Below are positions 54,804 to 63,347 of a stretch of DNA of 64,000 nt, in pieces. Made by a program: the position numbers and the translations under genes. The notes below the pieces were generated by a model, which did no database searches, was not told the DNA's origin, and was given only the letters and a program-made list of their open reading frames with translations. Within the stretch, counting starts at the first letter, position 1. The number at the start of each line of letters is the position of its first letter. The stretch spans positions 243,382-307,381 of the forward strand of contig CABIZF010000003.1 of the NCBI GenBank assembly GCA_902363135.1, written 5' to 3'. The stretch is from Lachnospiraceae bacterium. GTDB lineage: Bacteria; Bacillota; Clostridia; Lachnospirales; Lachnospiraceae.

Positions 54804-55215
54804 CTTTTATCTCCTCCTTACCCTTTCCTGTCGCCGGTTCATGGAATCGTTCCAGATAGGCATCAAAAATGTCCCGGTTGATCAATACGGTTCCATCTAT
54901 TCTGTAAATCGCACCCGCATCACTGGCAAGTTCAAATAGCTTCTTATGAGAAATGCTGTAAATAATCTCTGCCTGCTGATAACGCAGATACTGTCGGCGT
55001 AATTTTCTAAGCTGCTCCGGTACTTCCTTCATACTTGTGATGTCTACATTATAGTAATCTGCATAGATATCAAGTAATTCTACTGACATTCCCCTAATTC
55101 CCTGTTCGTTCTTCCTTAATGTATCCACTGATATATTTAATTCAGCAGCAACCTGTTCCTGCGTGATTTCTTTTTTTCTTCGTAATTGCTTTAACCGAAC
55201 TCCTGCTTCTTTCAT
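54793..55215 (-). CDS. XRE helix-turn-helix protein
   Basis: 140 residues from MKEAGVRLKQLRRKKEITQE; the ATG at 55215 is about 11 bases after AAGGCGG. The helix-turn-helix is ITQEQVAAELNISVDTLRKN. The C-terminal part ends with a second DNA-binding-like segment (ELASDAGAIYRIDGTVLINR DIFDAYLERF), similar to the small excisionase-like proteins of Tn916 relatives (compare 62209-62391). It is just upstream of the IS630 copy, which may have removed its own promoter. Confidence 0.78.
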   Translation of the reverse strand: MKEAGVRLKQLRRKKEITQEQVAAELNISVDTLRKNEQGIRGMSVELLDIYADYYNVDITSMKEVPEQLRKLRRQYLRYQQAEIIYSISHKKLFELASDAGAIYRIDGTVLINRDIFDAYLERFHEPATGKGKEEIKDER

Positions 55216-55277
55216 ATTATACATACCGCCTTGTAGAAGAGTGTGCACGCACTGGCAGTTATGAGACCAGAACGCAG

Positions 55278-56052
55278 ATGAGAGGCCGGAAAACAATTCT
55301 TACAGAAAAACAGCACCACGATATTCTGAAACTTGTGCAAGAACAACCGGATATCACAATGAAGGAGATTGTCGAAACGCTTCATTTACCTGTAGGCGAT
55401 GAAGCCGTCAGGCGTTTTCTGATAAAACAAGGTTACACTTACAAGAAAAAGTCTTTGCATGCAAAAGAACAGGAGCGTCCCCGATGTGCAGAGAAAACGC
55501 AGTCAATGGATAGAAACTATATCTGGTGCAAATGCAGAACATCAAATATATCTCGATGAAAGCGGTATTAATACAAACCTCACAAGACACTATGCACATG
55601 CAGTACATGGGAAACGTGCTATGGATGCTGCTCCGATCAACACGCCTACCGGAACAACTGTTTTGTCATCCATACAGCTTAACGGCAGTCTGGTATATAC
55701 TACGTACCAAGGTGGAACAACTGCACAGCGATTTCGTGAATATATGGGAAAACAATTGATACCGAGCCTTGAGAAAGACGATATTGTAATCATGGATAAC
55801 ATGCGTTCTCATCATGCCAAAATAGTGACGGAACTTTTAGACAAGGCAGGGATCTCCTATCTATATTTGCCACCATACAGTCCAGATTTGAACCCTATTG
55901 AAAAAATGTGGTCAAAAATGAAATCCTTTCTCAGAAAGAGGAAAGTCCGTGTTGCTGCTGAATTACCTGAGGCTGTAAAAGCGGCCTTAGAAACAATAAG
56001 TACGAATGATTGCAAAGGGTGGTTCCACGCATCTAGAATTTGCGTTAATTAA
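55278..56052 (+). pseudogene. IS630-family transposase in two frames
   Basis: First frame (55278-55559): MRGRKTILTEKQHHDILKLV with the helix-turn-helix of IS630/Tc1 proteins. The second frame (from 55459) carries the DDE part: IYLDESGINTNLTRHYAHAV, IVIMDNMRSHHAKIV, and LPPYSPDLNPIEKMWSKMKS. A shift by one base at CGTCCCCGAT (near 55478) is needed to join ERP to DVQRKRSQW. IS630 elements can use frameshifting, so activity is possible. The end is about 56052; terminal repeats were not clearly resolved. Confidence 0.88.
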
Positions 56053-56103
56053 GAGGATAGCTATAATTTATTCTCCATAGCCATCGCTCCTTGGAATTTC
56101 TAA

Positions 56104-56768
56104 TTACTTCTTGAATTTATATTTTCCTTTTCCGTAACCGGATACTGGTTCAATAATATCTGCCTTTACCAAATTGGAAAGAAGTTTTGAAGCACCTGAA
56201 GCTTTCAGCTCAAGAAGTTCCATAACCGCACTTCTTCCAAACACCTCATCAAAGCCAAACTTCTCAAAAAGTCTATGGATATGAATCGCCGTTTTTACCG
56301 AGAAATCACTACTTTTTTCGGAAAGTACACTTTCAATATCCACTTTTCTGTCTTGAATGTCCACTTTTTCATTTTCAATATCCACTTTTTCTTCATTCAA
56401 AAGTCCACTTATATGAAGATTTCGATTATGAAGCTCATTTTTCTCGTTCAAAAGCAGATTTCTGAGAAATACTTCCAGATACTCTGTTGTTTCGTGAATG
56501 CCTTTTTGCAGGTTCGTATAATTTGCACGGACAAGTGCATTTCTGAAATACCACGCATTTTCCGCAAAAATATCATTGGTTGCAGAGAACCCAAGTGTCC
56601 TCAAATATTTGATGAAGAACACTGCCGTTGTTCTTGTATTGCCTTCCCCGAAAATATGGATTTGCCATAGCCTTGAAATGAATACCGCAAGATGATGAAT
56701 AATCTCGTCCATTGAAAGCCCTTTATAACTAAAATCCTTCTCCTGCGAAAAATCATATTCAATAAGAA
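56104..56768 (-). pseudogene. Fic-family protein, N-terminal part lost
   Basis: The remaining frame starts upstream of the first Met, reading VLIEYDFSQEKDFSYKGLSM, and contains the Fic motif as HIFGEGNTRTTAVF (HxFxEGNxRT, AMP-transferase type). After it come Lys/Glu/Val repeats (EKVDIENEKVDIQDRKVDIE) and a C-terminal winged-helix-like part (VFGRSAVMELLELKASGASK). At 56768 the coding sequence stops at a junction with a plus-strand gene fragment. The end of a related copy is at 28000-28193. Confidence 0.85.
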
Positions 56769-57286
56769 CTTACCAGCATGCACGTACAGATAGAACCAAA
56801 ACCAACGCCCAGGAATATATTCATCGAAATTTTCGAAAGTACGAAAAATACAAAGAACTTCCCATTTCAGATAAATGCTGCGACAAGCTTAAAAAAGAAC
56901 CTTTGCGTCGTAAAGCGAAGGAACTAGGAATGGAATGCGTAATATTAGGTATTCTGGCATCTGAAAGCTATCAGCGTGAAAAGGACTGGCTTGAATACGG
57001 ATGCAATGTGTTTCATGAAAGAAATGAAAATCAAAGTCGTCCGCTATCCTTCTGGACTGACGATGATATTTGGGAATATATCAAAAAATACCATGTAAAA
57101 ATTCCAGAACTATATGAAATGGGCTATAGCAGAAATGGGCGTATGTATTGTGGGTTCGGAGTTCATCTTGAACCTCGCGGAGATAATCGTTATCAAAAAT
57201 TGAGAAAGACACATCCGGTTCAGTATAGTTATTTTATCTACAATTTTGGTGATCTGATAATTCAGTGTGACGTTAATGCGGCTTAG
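56768..57286 (+). pseudogene. Phosphoadenosine-phosphosulfate reductase-family protein, 5' end lost
   Basis: Reads in from the junction without a start: HARTDRTKTNAQEYIHRNFR, KYEKYKELPISDKCCDKLKK, LGILASESYQREKDWLEYGC, DDIWEYIKKYHVKIPELYEM and GYSRNGRMYCGFGVHLEPRG. This is the C-terminal half of a PAPS-reductase-like ATP-binding protein of the type found in mobile elements. The PP-loop N-terminus is missing. The end is at 57286. Confidence 0.75.
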
Positions 57287-57321
57287 ATATGGTCTGGTTT
57301 TGAAGAAAGTATTACTCAGGC

Positions 57322-57366
57322 AAAAAAGGTATTCTCCCAGATTCATTTCCAGGAAAATGCCTTTTT
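57322..57366. terminator. Terminator copy 1 (same family as at 59911)
   Basis: AAAAAAGGTATTCTCCC with GGAAAATGCCTTTTTCTC, loop AGATTCATTTCCA. It closely resembles the metG terminator at 59911-59959, including the loop CCAGATTCAT. It serves the converging PolC-like gene. Confidence 0.75.
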
Positions 57367-57403
57367 CTCTTTTACATTCGGTTATGTTTTCATTTATGTC
57401 AGG

Positions 57404-58735
57404 TCAGGACAATGCTTTCTTTTTATTAACAACACTACTGTATACCCGGCTGTCCCATTTCATGTAATATGCCAGTCTTGCATACATCAGAACATGTTCT
57501 ATGCAATGAGCTCTCGGAAATAAATATCGATACATTTTTGCAACATTTTTCAATTGCTCAGGTACCGAGAGTTGATCCAATTCCGGAGTTCTGGTGGATT
57601 TTCCCTTTCGAATCAGCTCTGAAAAATAAAAAGCGTCTTTTCTCTCTAATCCATACTCTATGAAATAATCAAAGAAGTCTTCTCTGGTATAGCAGGGAAA
57701 TCTTTGAAAATCAGGAGAATCCAGTATTTTCTCCTTTGTCTCATGGTACCAGTTATCACATGGATATCCGACTGCAAAAGTGGAGTTATGCGGCATTGCA
57801 CTGTAATTTACCATATCGAAGAAACTTTTTGGTATTTCATATTTAAACATCTCATTCTCTTCATAATCCATCACTTTTGTATTGAGCAAATCATAATATT
57901 TCAATTCTCGTAATTTATCTATTTCTATTTCATCTGCATAAATTCCGCTCTTTCGTTGCAGTTGCATCAAATACTCTACACATCTATGCGGATATAGCAT
58001 AATTCTTTTTAAATTGTATTGCTCCATAACATTACTTAAACCTGTTATGCAGAGCTCTCCATCCTCCAGATAAGCAACAAGCTCTGGATAATCTTCCATG
58101 GTACGGTTCTGTGGCAAAATCACATATCCGCTTTGTTTCATCTCCAGGGATTCCGGATTAAACTTCTTGCTGCGTTCGCCGGATACCATAATGCCATAGC
58201 TAACCACCTGATTATTGGGGTACGTTCTTTGTAACACTCTTTTCGCAAATGGAAAAAAATCACTGCTTATATTGTAGTCAAATTCAATACCTTTCTTCCC
58301 ATCGACTCCCCAAACAGACTCTACAGCCAAATGATAGCCGTCTCCAATCATCTCTTCTTTGCAGTTTGGACAAACTGTTTGCGGCAAATCGATGCCGAAC
58401 AAGTGCGTATCGATTACTTCCATATGACCACAGTTTTTACAATAATAATGTGCTCTTAATGGATTTATTTGATTATGTCCCAAAAGGTATATAAGATATG
58501 AGCCTGATGTCCTTCCTCTTAGCGATATGTACTGCGATGTTTTCTTTCCTTCTTCACTAAGCAGCCGAAATATCTCAAAATCGTCCAACTGCCCAGAATT
58601 TTTAAGCATCTTTAATTCAGCCTGATACCTGTTTTCCACAATTTCTGGTGTTCCTAAAGGATATAACTCTTTTAGTTTTCTTTCGCATGCATGAACAATA
58701 TTTTCATAAGCATTTTTTATTTGACATATACACAT
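57404..58735 (-). CDS. Miniature PolC-like (DNA polymerase III alpha, Gram-positive type) protein with altered active site
   Basis: 443 residues from MCICQIKNAYENIVHACERK; GGGAGGC precedes the ATG. It follows the central part of PolC: PEIVENRYQAELKML, SLRGRTSGSYLIYLLG, QINPLRAHYYCKNCG and GIDLPQTVCPNCKEEM (zinc region), then GIEFDYNISSDFF, where PolC has PDIDLNFSGDY, so the first catalytic Asp is Glu. The thumb/tail part is VRKGK-like (SELIRKGKSTRTPE, YLFPRAHCIEHVLMYARLAY). It lacks the OB, exonuclease and PHP domains and much of the fingers; true PolC is about 1430 residues. Divergent from a WYL regulator. Confidence 0.8.
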   Translation of the reverse strand: MCICQIKNAYENIVHACERKLKELYPLGTPEIVENRYQAELKMLKNSGQLDDFEIFRLLSEEGKKTSQYISLRGRTSGSYLIYLLGHNQINPLRAHYYCKNCGHMEVIDTHLFGIDLPQTVCPNCKEEMIGDGYHLAVESVWGVDGKKGIEFDYNISSDFFPFAKRVLQRTYPNNQVVSYGIMVSGERSKKFNPESLEMKQSGYVILPQNRTMEDYPELVAYLEDGELCITGLSNVMEQYNLKRIMLYPHRCVEYLMQLQRKSGIYADEIEIDKLRELKYYDLLNTKVMDYEENEMFKYEIPKSFFDMVNYSAMPHNSTFAVGYPCDNWYHETKEKILDSPDFQRFPCYTREDFFDYFIEYGLERKDAFYFSELIRKGKSTRTPELDQLSVPEQLKNVAKMYRYLFPRAHCIEHVLMYARLAYYMKWDSRVYSSVVNKKKALS

Positions 58736-58766
58736 TTTGTCTTGCCTCCCTGTTCTTGATATCCTT

Positions 58767-58860
58767 ACTATACTCAAAAACTTGTGCCTGATGTATTCCA
58801 TTAGCTGTACCAAAAATAGCACAGGCAAGAATTGTGTTTTACTGTCTTTGTGTCTATAAT
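58767..58860. promoter_or_regulatory. Divergent promoters of the PolC-like and WYL genes
   Basis: Rightward: TTGTGT (58832-58837), 17 bases, TATAAT (58855-58860). Leftward: a possible -10 TATAGT (58767-58772) with no clear -35, suggesting that the PolC-like gene needs an activator or is normally off. The 95 bases between contain similar GTGCCTG and CACAGGCA words. Confidence 0.6.
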
Positions 58861-58889
58861 AAAAGCAGAAACCATAAGGTGGTGAAAAG

Positions 58890-59867
58890 ATGATATCTCA
58901 AAAAGCAACTGCATTATGCATTTATGAAATTCTCAAAAAATACTCTGATGAGCATCATGTACTTACAACTGATAAAATCCGAGAAAAATTAAAAATCATC
59001 TATGATGTAGATATGGAGCGCCGCGCTATCTACAGAAACATAGAAGCCCTGCGCAGCATGGGAATTGAAATCAGTGATTACAAAGATAATTATGAAGGCT
59101 ATTATTTAATGGAACGAGATTTTGAGTTATCGGAAGTACGCCTTCTGTGTGACGCTGTAGCCCAATCTGACATGATTAAAGAAGCAACCGGCAAAGAAAT
59201 CATCAAAAAGTTGATTGATACGCAAAGTATCTTCCAGGGACGCATGCTGCAAAAAACTGTATTTGTCAAAACCGCTCATCGCATCCCCAACAAACAGACT
59301 TTTTATAATATTGATGCACTAAACACTGCCATCAATCAGGGCTGTAAGGTCTCCGTAAAACTTCTGGAATATGGCATGAATCATGAGCTTGTGGAAGGAA
59401 ATGGCTCTCCTGTAGTAATAAGTCCATATGTCACTTTATGGGCAGCCGGTAATTATTATATTATTGCCAAAATAGAAGCAACCGATGATTTAACACATTT
59501 CCGAATTGATATGCTCAAAGACATCTATCTTTTAGAACGTGGTGTTGACATGATTTTTGGCGGCATCAATCCGGGACAATATGCTACAGCGAAAATCATT
59601 CTCAATAATGAGTTAAAAGAACACTATGATATAACCTGCGATATCTCCCTTTGGCAGGAAATCGCAGACCTATTTGGCACGGATGCAACCCTTTTACATA
59701 ACCGTAATTCTTTTGAGTCTGACATCAAAGTGCGAATTCATACAATCCCTTCCCGGATGCGGTCTTTTGTAATGAATCATCTTTGCGACTGTGAAGTAAC
59801 ATCTCCGAAACGCTTTCGTGATGAAATTCAAAAAATGGTTTTCAATGCATACAAAAAATATTGGTAG
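58890..59867 (+). CDS. WYL-domain transcriptional regulator
   Basis: 325 residues. N-terminal winged helix (YEILKKYSDEHHVLTTDKIR and VDMERRAIYRNIEALRSMGI). The middle WYL domain (about 140-215) has the usual beta pattern around VVISPYVTLWAAGNYYIIAK, where the WYL tripeptide is replaced by NYY. A WCX-like C-terminal part (VRIHTIPSRMRSFVMNHLCD) follows. WYL proteins sense nucleic acids or nucleotides and often control defence operons. It is divergent from the PolC-like gene, with good promoter and GGTGG site. Confidence 0.9.
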   Translation: MISQKATALCIYEILKKYSDEHHVLTTDKIREKLKIIYDVDMERRAIYRNIEALRSMGIEISDYKDNYEGYYLMERDFELSEVRLLCDAVAQSDMIKEATGKEIIKKLIDTQSIFQGRMLQKTVFVKTAHRIPNKQTFYNIDALNTAINQGCKVSVKLLEYGMNHELVEGNGSPVVISPYVTLWAAGNYYIIAKIEATDDLTHFRIDMLKDIYLLERGVDMIFGGINPGQYATAKIILNNELKEHYDITCDISLWQEIADLFGTDATLLHNRNSFESDIKVRIHTIPSRMRSFVMNHLCDCEVTSPKRFRDEIQKMVFNAYKKYW

Positions 59868-59910
59868 GAAAACCACTCTCCCAATTGAAAATTTCCGCCC
59901 AGTAAGGCTG

Positions 59911-59959
59911 AAAAAAGGTATTCCCCCAGATTCATGCGTTTCCGGGGAAATACCTTTTT
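59911..59959. terminator. Terminator copy 2 (after metG)
   Basis: AAAAAAGGTATTCCCCC with GGGGAAATACCTTTTT. On the minus strand it ends the metG reading frame. On the plus strand it may also end the WYL gene. Confidence 0.85.
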
Positions 59960-59963
59960 ATGT

Positions 59964-60500
59964 TTAGTACAGCTTCGCGCCTGCCGGGATATGGTTGTCT
60001 ACCATCAGAAGGTGCAGCTCTTCTTCCTCTGAATCCTTGAGGTTGTTTACTGCGGAAAGCAGCATACCGCAGGACTCGATGCCCATCATCTTTCTCGGCG
60101 GAAGGTTCGTGATCGCGATCAGGGTCTTGCCAACTAGCTCTTCCGGCTCGTAGAATGCGTGGATGCCGGAAAGGATCGTGCGGTCTGTGCCGGTACCGTC
60201 ATCCAGTGTGAACTGAAGGAGCTTCTTCGACTTCTTCACTGCCTCGCAGGCTTTTACCTTTACGGCACGGAAATCGGACTTGCTGAAGGTATCAAAGTCG
60301 ACCTGCTCCTCGAAGAGCGGCTCTACTTTTACCTTAGAGAAGTCGATCTGGTCGTTCGGGGTGAAGAATCCGTTGTTGTCGCCTGTCGGTGCCTCCTCCG
60401 TCTCCTCTGCTGCGTCAGTGGTCTCAGCCTTTGCCTCTGCCTTCTTTGCAGCCGCTGCGCCGACTGATTTCATCGTCGGGAATATACTCTGTACCTTCCA
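59964..60500 (-). pseudogene. metG: Methionyl-tRNA synthetase C-terminal fragment (tRNA-binding domain)
   Basis: Reading frame with no start of its own at the right end: VQSIFPT then MKSVGAAAAKKAEAKAETTD, an Ala/Glu-rich linker, and a complete tRNA-binding/dimerization domain (DFRAVKVKACEAVKKSKKLL, TILSGIHAFYEPEELVGKTL, NLPPRKMMGIESCGMLLSAV). The body of metG would lie to the right but has been displaced by a Tn916-like element starting near 60500. An ATG (60473) could allow translation of the domain alone. Stop at 59964, then a terminator. Confidence 0.85.
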
Positions 60501-60632
60501 TCCCGCTCCATTAATGACTATACTGCACTTTTAATTCTTGATGCTGTTCCCATATAGATCCATTAAAATCCATCTATATGATGTCTTTTTGATGTCTTTT
60601 CCTAACGTTTATGTCATCTAGCATAGCCCCTT

Positions 60633-61871
60633 TTAAAAAATATTTTCGCTATGCTCTAATCCTTTTATTGCTTGTCGTTTCTTTAGTTCCGTGGCTTCTG
60701 CATAGATATCCAATGTCGTCTCAATATTTGCATGCCCCATAATTGTCTGGATCACTTTCAGGTTTGTTTCGTTCTCGCAGAAGCGTGTACAGAACGTATG
60801 CCTGATGTGATGACACGTAAAGTGTGGAATCAAAACCGGTGGCCTGCCAGCCCTCTTTGCCGCAAGTATCTCTTCCTGATTATAGGATTGATAAATTCTT
60901 GCTATCGCACGATTTACCGACGGCATAGTCAGCATTTTTCCTTCTCGGTTTCTGAATATAAAGCCACTCATTCCATCAATCACAGACGTATTAAATCCCG
61001 TTTCTTTCTGTGTTTCATATTCATTCTTGAATGCTTTATACACCACATCCATCATCGGTATTATACGTGTTCCAGCCTCTGTCTTTGGTGTCGAAATATG
61101 CAGACCGCACTCACCTTTTTTTCTAAAGATATAGACCAGACTATGATTAATATGAATCAATCGATTTTCGTAATCCAGATCTTCCCAACGCAATCCCAGC
61201 ACCTCACCAATCCTGCAACCTGTCCCAAATAAAACCGTAAGCAATGGAAGCCAATGACTATACAATGGGCTTTGTGCCGCATAATTTAAAAATGCTCTTT
61301 GCTGTTCAAGCGTCAATGCATGGCGAATCCCTTTATTTCTTCCATTTTCGCTCTTGAGTTCTGCCATGACGCCGCTTGCAGGATTATTCCTTATTACATT
61401 ATCACGCACTGCCATCGCAAAAGTTGGATGCAGAACCGTATGAATGGTATCAACGGTATTGGTCTTTAGTCCGTTCTTTTCAATAAGGGAATTGTAAAAA
61501 AACTTAACATCTGAGTATACGATATCCGCTATCATTCTCTTGCCAAAGCCATCTCTCACAAAATGATTATACATATATATGTAATTCACCTTTGTATTTT
61601 CCTTCAGGTTCCGTTTTGTTGCTATATAACGGTCAAATACATAATTCAGCGTAGCTTTTCCGTCACAGTACATCCGAATACCATCCAGATCATCCCGGAC
61701 TACGTTTTTAATTTTTTCCCGTAACGCTGGCAAATCGTTCGCATAAATCACCCGTCGTTTCTTATTCGGGTCTATATACTGATAAATGTACCGCAAATCG
61801 CTCTTTCTCTGGCTTTCGCCTTTTCTCAATACCCTTCCCTTATTGTCTTTTCTTGTACTTGTACCTGACAT
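60633..61871 (-). CDS. int: Tn916-family tyrosine integrase
   Basis: 412 residues from MSGTSTRKDNKGRVLRKGES. The N-terminal arm-binding domain (RKGESQRKSDLRYIYQYIDP) is typical of Tn916 integrases. The catalytic domain has FGTGCRIGEVLGLRW (Arg I), HHIRHTFCTRFCE, MGHANIETTLDIYAEATE (Tyr). Full length. It reads toward the metG border, as Tn916 Int reads toward the element end. Confidence 0.95.
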   Translation of the reverse strand: MSGTSTRKDNKGRVLRKGESQRKSDLRYIYQYIDPNKKRRVIYANDLPALREKIKNVVRDDLDGIRMYCDGKATLNYVFDRYIATKRNLKENTKVNYIYMYNHFVRDGFGKRMIADIVYSDVKFFYNSLIEKNGLKTNTVDTIHTVLHPTFAMAVRDNVIRNNPASGVMAELKSENGRNKGIRHALTLEQQRAFLNYAAQSPLYSHWLPLLTVLFGTGCRIGEVLGLRWEDLDYENRLIHINHSLVYIFRKKGECGLHISTPKTEAGTRIIPMMDVVYKAFKNEYETQKETGFNTSVIDGMSGFIFRNREGKMLTMPSVNRAIARIYQSYNQEEILAAKRAGRPPVLIPHFTCHHIRHTFCTRFCENETNLKVIQTIMGHANIETTLDIYAEATELKKRQAIKGLEHSENIF

Positions 61872-61907
61872 TGTAAACCACCTTTCCACATCTGGAATGT
61901 GGTATGG

Positions 61908-62093
61908 TTAGCACTGCTCCCTGGCTTCTTCCTGCCTTTGCAGTGTCTGAAATCCTTTTACCAATGTCTGAGTAATAGTCAGGTTATGCTCCTTTGCATA
62001 TCTTTTGATATCCAAATTCTCGTTTTCGGTGACTCGGATAAAAATGCTTTTATTTCTTGGTTCCTCTAAACATGGCCTACCCTTTTTTACCAT
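61908..62093 (-). CDS. Small ribbon-helix-helix-like protein
   Basis: 61 residues, MVKKGRPCLEEPRNKSIFIR, then VTENENLDIKRYAKEHNLTI TQTLVKGFQTL. The pattern fits a short MetJ/Arc-type DNA-binding protein. It lies 36 bases upstream of the integrase; it may act in element control. Confidence 0.75.
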   Translation of the reverse strand: MVKKGRPCLEEPRNKSIFIRVTENENLDIKRYAKEHNLTITQTLVKGFQTLQRQEEAREQC

Positions 62094-62208
62094 CTTTCAT
62101 CACCTCCACTCATAACCTGCTTCTATTCTACCTTATGTATAGCAAAAAAGCAATCTTTTTTTGCTATACATCTTTTCCCCGGACACCTTACCACATTCCT
62201 GATTTCAT

Positions 62209-62391
62209 TTACATCCGAAATGCTTCTAAAAATTCCTCAAATATCTTTGTATTTACCAATGTCAGGCGATTAATTTTATATACTGCATGCGCCTCCTGTG
62301 CAAGCTTCATAAACGTATTCTTGCACATGGAATATCTCTTTGCTCCTTCTTCATATCGGACAAAATGATTTTGCTGTACTTTTTTCTCCAT
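62209..62391 (-). CDS. Small excisionase-like protein (DUF6462 type)
   Basis: 60 residues. MEKKVQQNHFVRYEEGAKRY then SMCKNTFMKLAQEAHAVYKI NRLTLVNTKIFEEFLEAFRM, a winged-helix pattern of the small Xis-like proteins beside Tn916-family integrases. The Y-K-I-N-R-L-T-L-V-N-T segment resembles the AIYRIDGTVLINR segment of the XRE protein at 54793. Confidence 0.8.
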   Translation of the reverse strand: MEKKVQQNHFVRYEEGAKRYSMCKNTFMKLAQEAHAVYKINRLTLVNTKIFEEFLEAFRM

Positions 62392-62463
62392 AAAAGTATC
62401 TCCTATCGCTGTAATAGTTTCTGCTTCCCGACATGGTGTCGGGAAGTGTCACCTTTCCCTATG

Positions 62464-62706
62464 CTAACGCACCTGAAATTCTAAAATTTTGTGGATCAAT
62501 TTGTTCTCCAACCGGCTCTTCAACATCTCATCCACTACATAATGTGCTTTTCCCGTTTCATCATACATGGTCCTTGTGGACAGCCAGATGATGTACCCCT
62601 GATAATGGTTTAATACCATCTGCACGGCCAGAGGATCCCCGGCTGCCGCTGCCTTGATGACTGCTACCGGAACCAGCTTGCGGCTATCGTATCGCTTTTT
62701 CTTCAT
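62464..62706 (-). CDS. HTH protein of Tn916 Orf8 type
   Basis: 80 residues: MKKKRYDSRKLVPVAVIKAA, AAGDPLAVQMVLNHYQGYII, WLSTRTMYDETGKAHYVVDE. Matches the helix-turn-helix (region 4-like) small protein found next to the sigma-like gene in Tn916 relatives. It overlaps the sigma-like gene by 23 bases. Confidence 0.87.
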   Translation of the reverse strand: MKKKRYDSRKLVPVAVIKAAAAGDPLAVQMVLNHYQGYIIWLSTRTMYDETGKAHYVVDEMLKSRLENKLIHKILEFQVR

Positions 62707-63130
62707 CCATCAGTGCCTCCATTCTTTTTTTGATTTTCTTTAGTGTCTGTTTCCGGATCCGGTACGAGGTACTCCGCACACAGTGCATCTTTTCTGCAAT
62801 CTCCGCATCGCTCATATCCAGATAGTACGCAAGCAGCACCACCGTCCGGCCGGCCTCGGCAATGGAATCCAATGCTTCTGCAAGGAGTGAATTTTTCACA
62901 CAGATATCATATTCCATTGCCTGAAACACCGTATAATCCCGTCCCTCGTATTCATCCTCGCAGTAGAGCTGCTTCCGTTCCTCTTCGGATAATGCGGACA
63001 GACCTATTTCGTTTTGTTGCATATAATTCAAATGCCTGTAGTAATCCATCACCTCTCCCTTTAAAATCATCTGGCAAAACCGGTCAAACTGCCTTGGAAC
63101 GCCTGCGCTGCCACAGGTGTCTTTTGCCAT
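62684..63130 (-). CDS. Sigma-70-like regulator of Tn916 Orf7 type
   Basis: 148 residues from MAKDTCGSAGVPRQFDRFCQ; GAGGGG lies about ten bases before the ATG. The region-4 helix-turn-helix is LAYYLDMSDAEIAEKMHCVR STSYRIRKQTLKKIKKRMEA. Such proteins act as activators of transfer genes. Overlaps the next gene, so they are coupled. Confidence 0.88.
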   Translation of the reverse strand: MAKDTCGSAGVPRQFDRFCQMILKGEVMDYYRHLNYMQQNEIGLSALSEEERKQLYCEDEYEGRDYTVFQAMEYDICVKNSLLAEALDSIAEAGRTVVLLAYYLDMSDAEIAEKMHCVRSTSYRIRKQTLKKIKKRMEALMDEEKAIR

Positions 63131-63235
63131 GAGAACCACCGCCCCTCATGTTTTCTCCTTACGCAGTATCGACCGAATGAACACGACGATTTGTTGCATG
63201 TTTTGACCACTTTTTTCAAATTTTTTTAAAAAAAT

Positions 63236-63281
63236 AAGAAAAAGCAGCACCGCAAAGGTACCGGCCTGCTTTTTCTCCTCG
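63236..63281 (-). terminator. Terminator after the 118-aa gene
   Basis: On the minus strand GAAAAAGCAGGCCGGTACC and the matching GCGGTGCTGCTTTTTC form a stem, followed by a T-rich tract. Confidence 0.78.
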
Positions 63282-63347
63282 TTTTTCCACGTTTATCCGC
63301 TTTTTTCTCTTTTCTTTTTTTATTCCCGACGCTTTGCAGTGAAAAGC

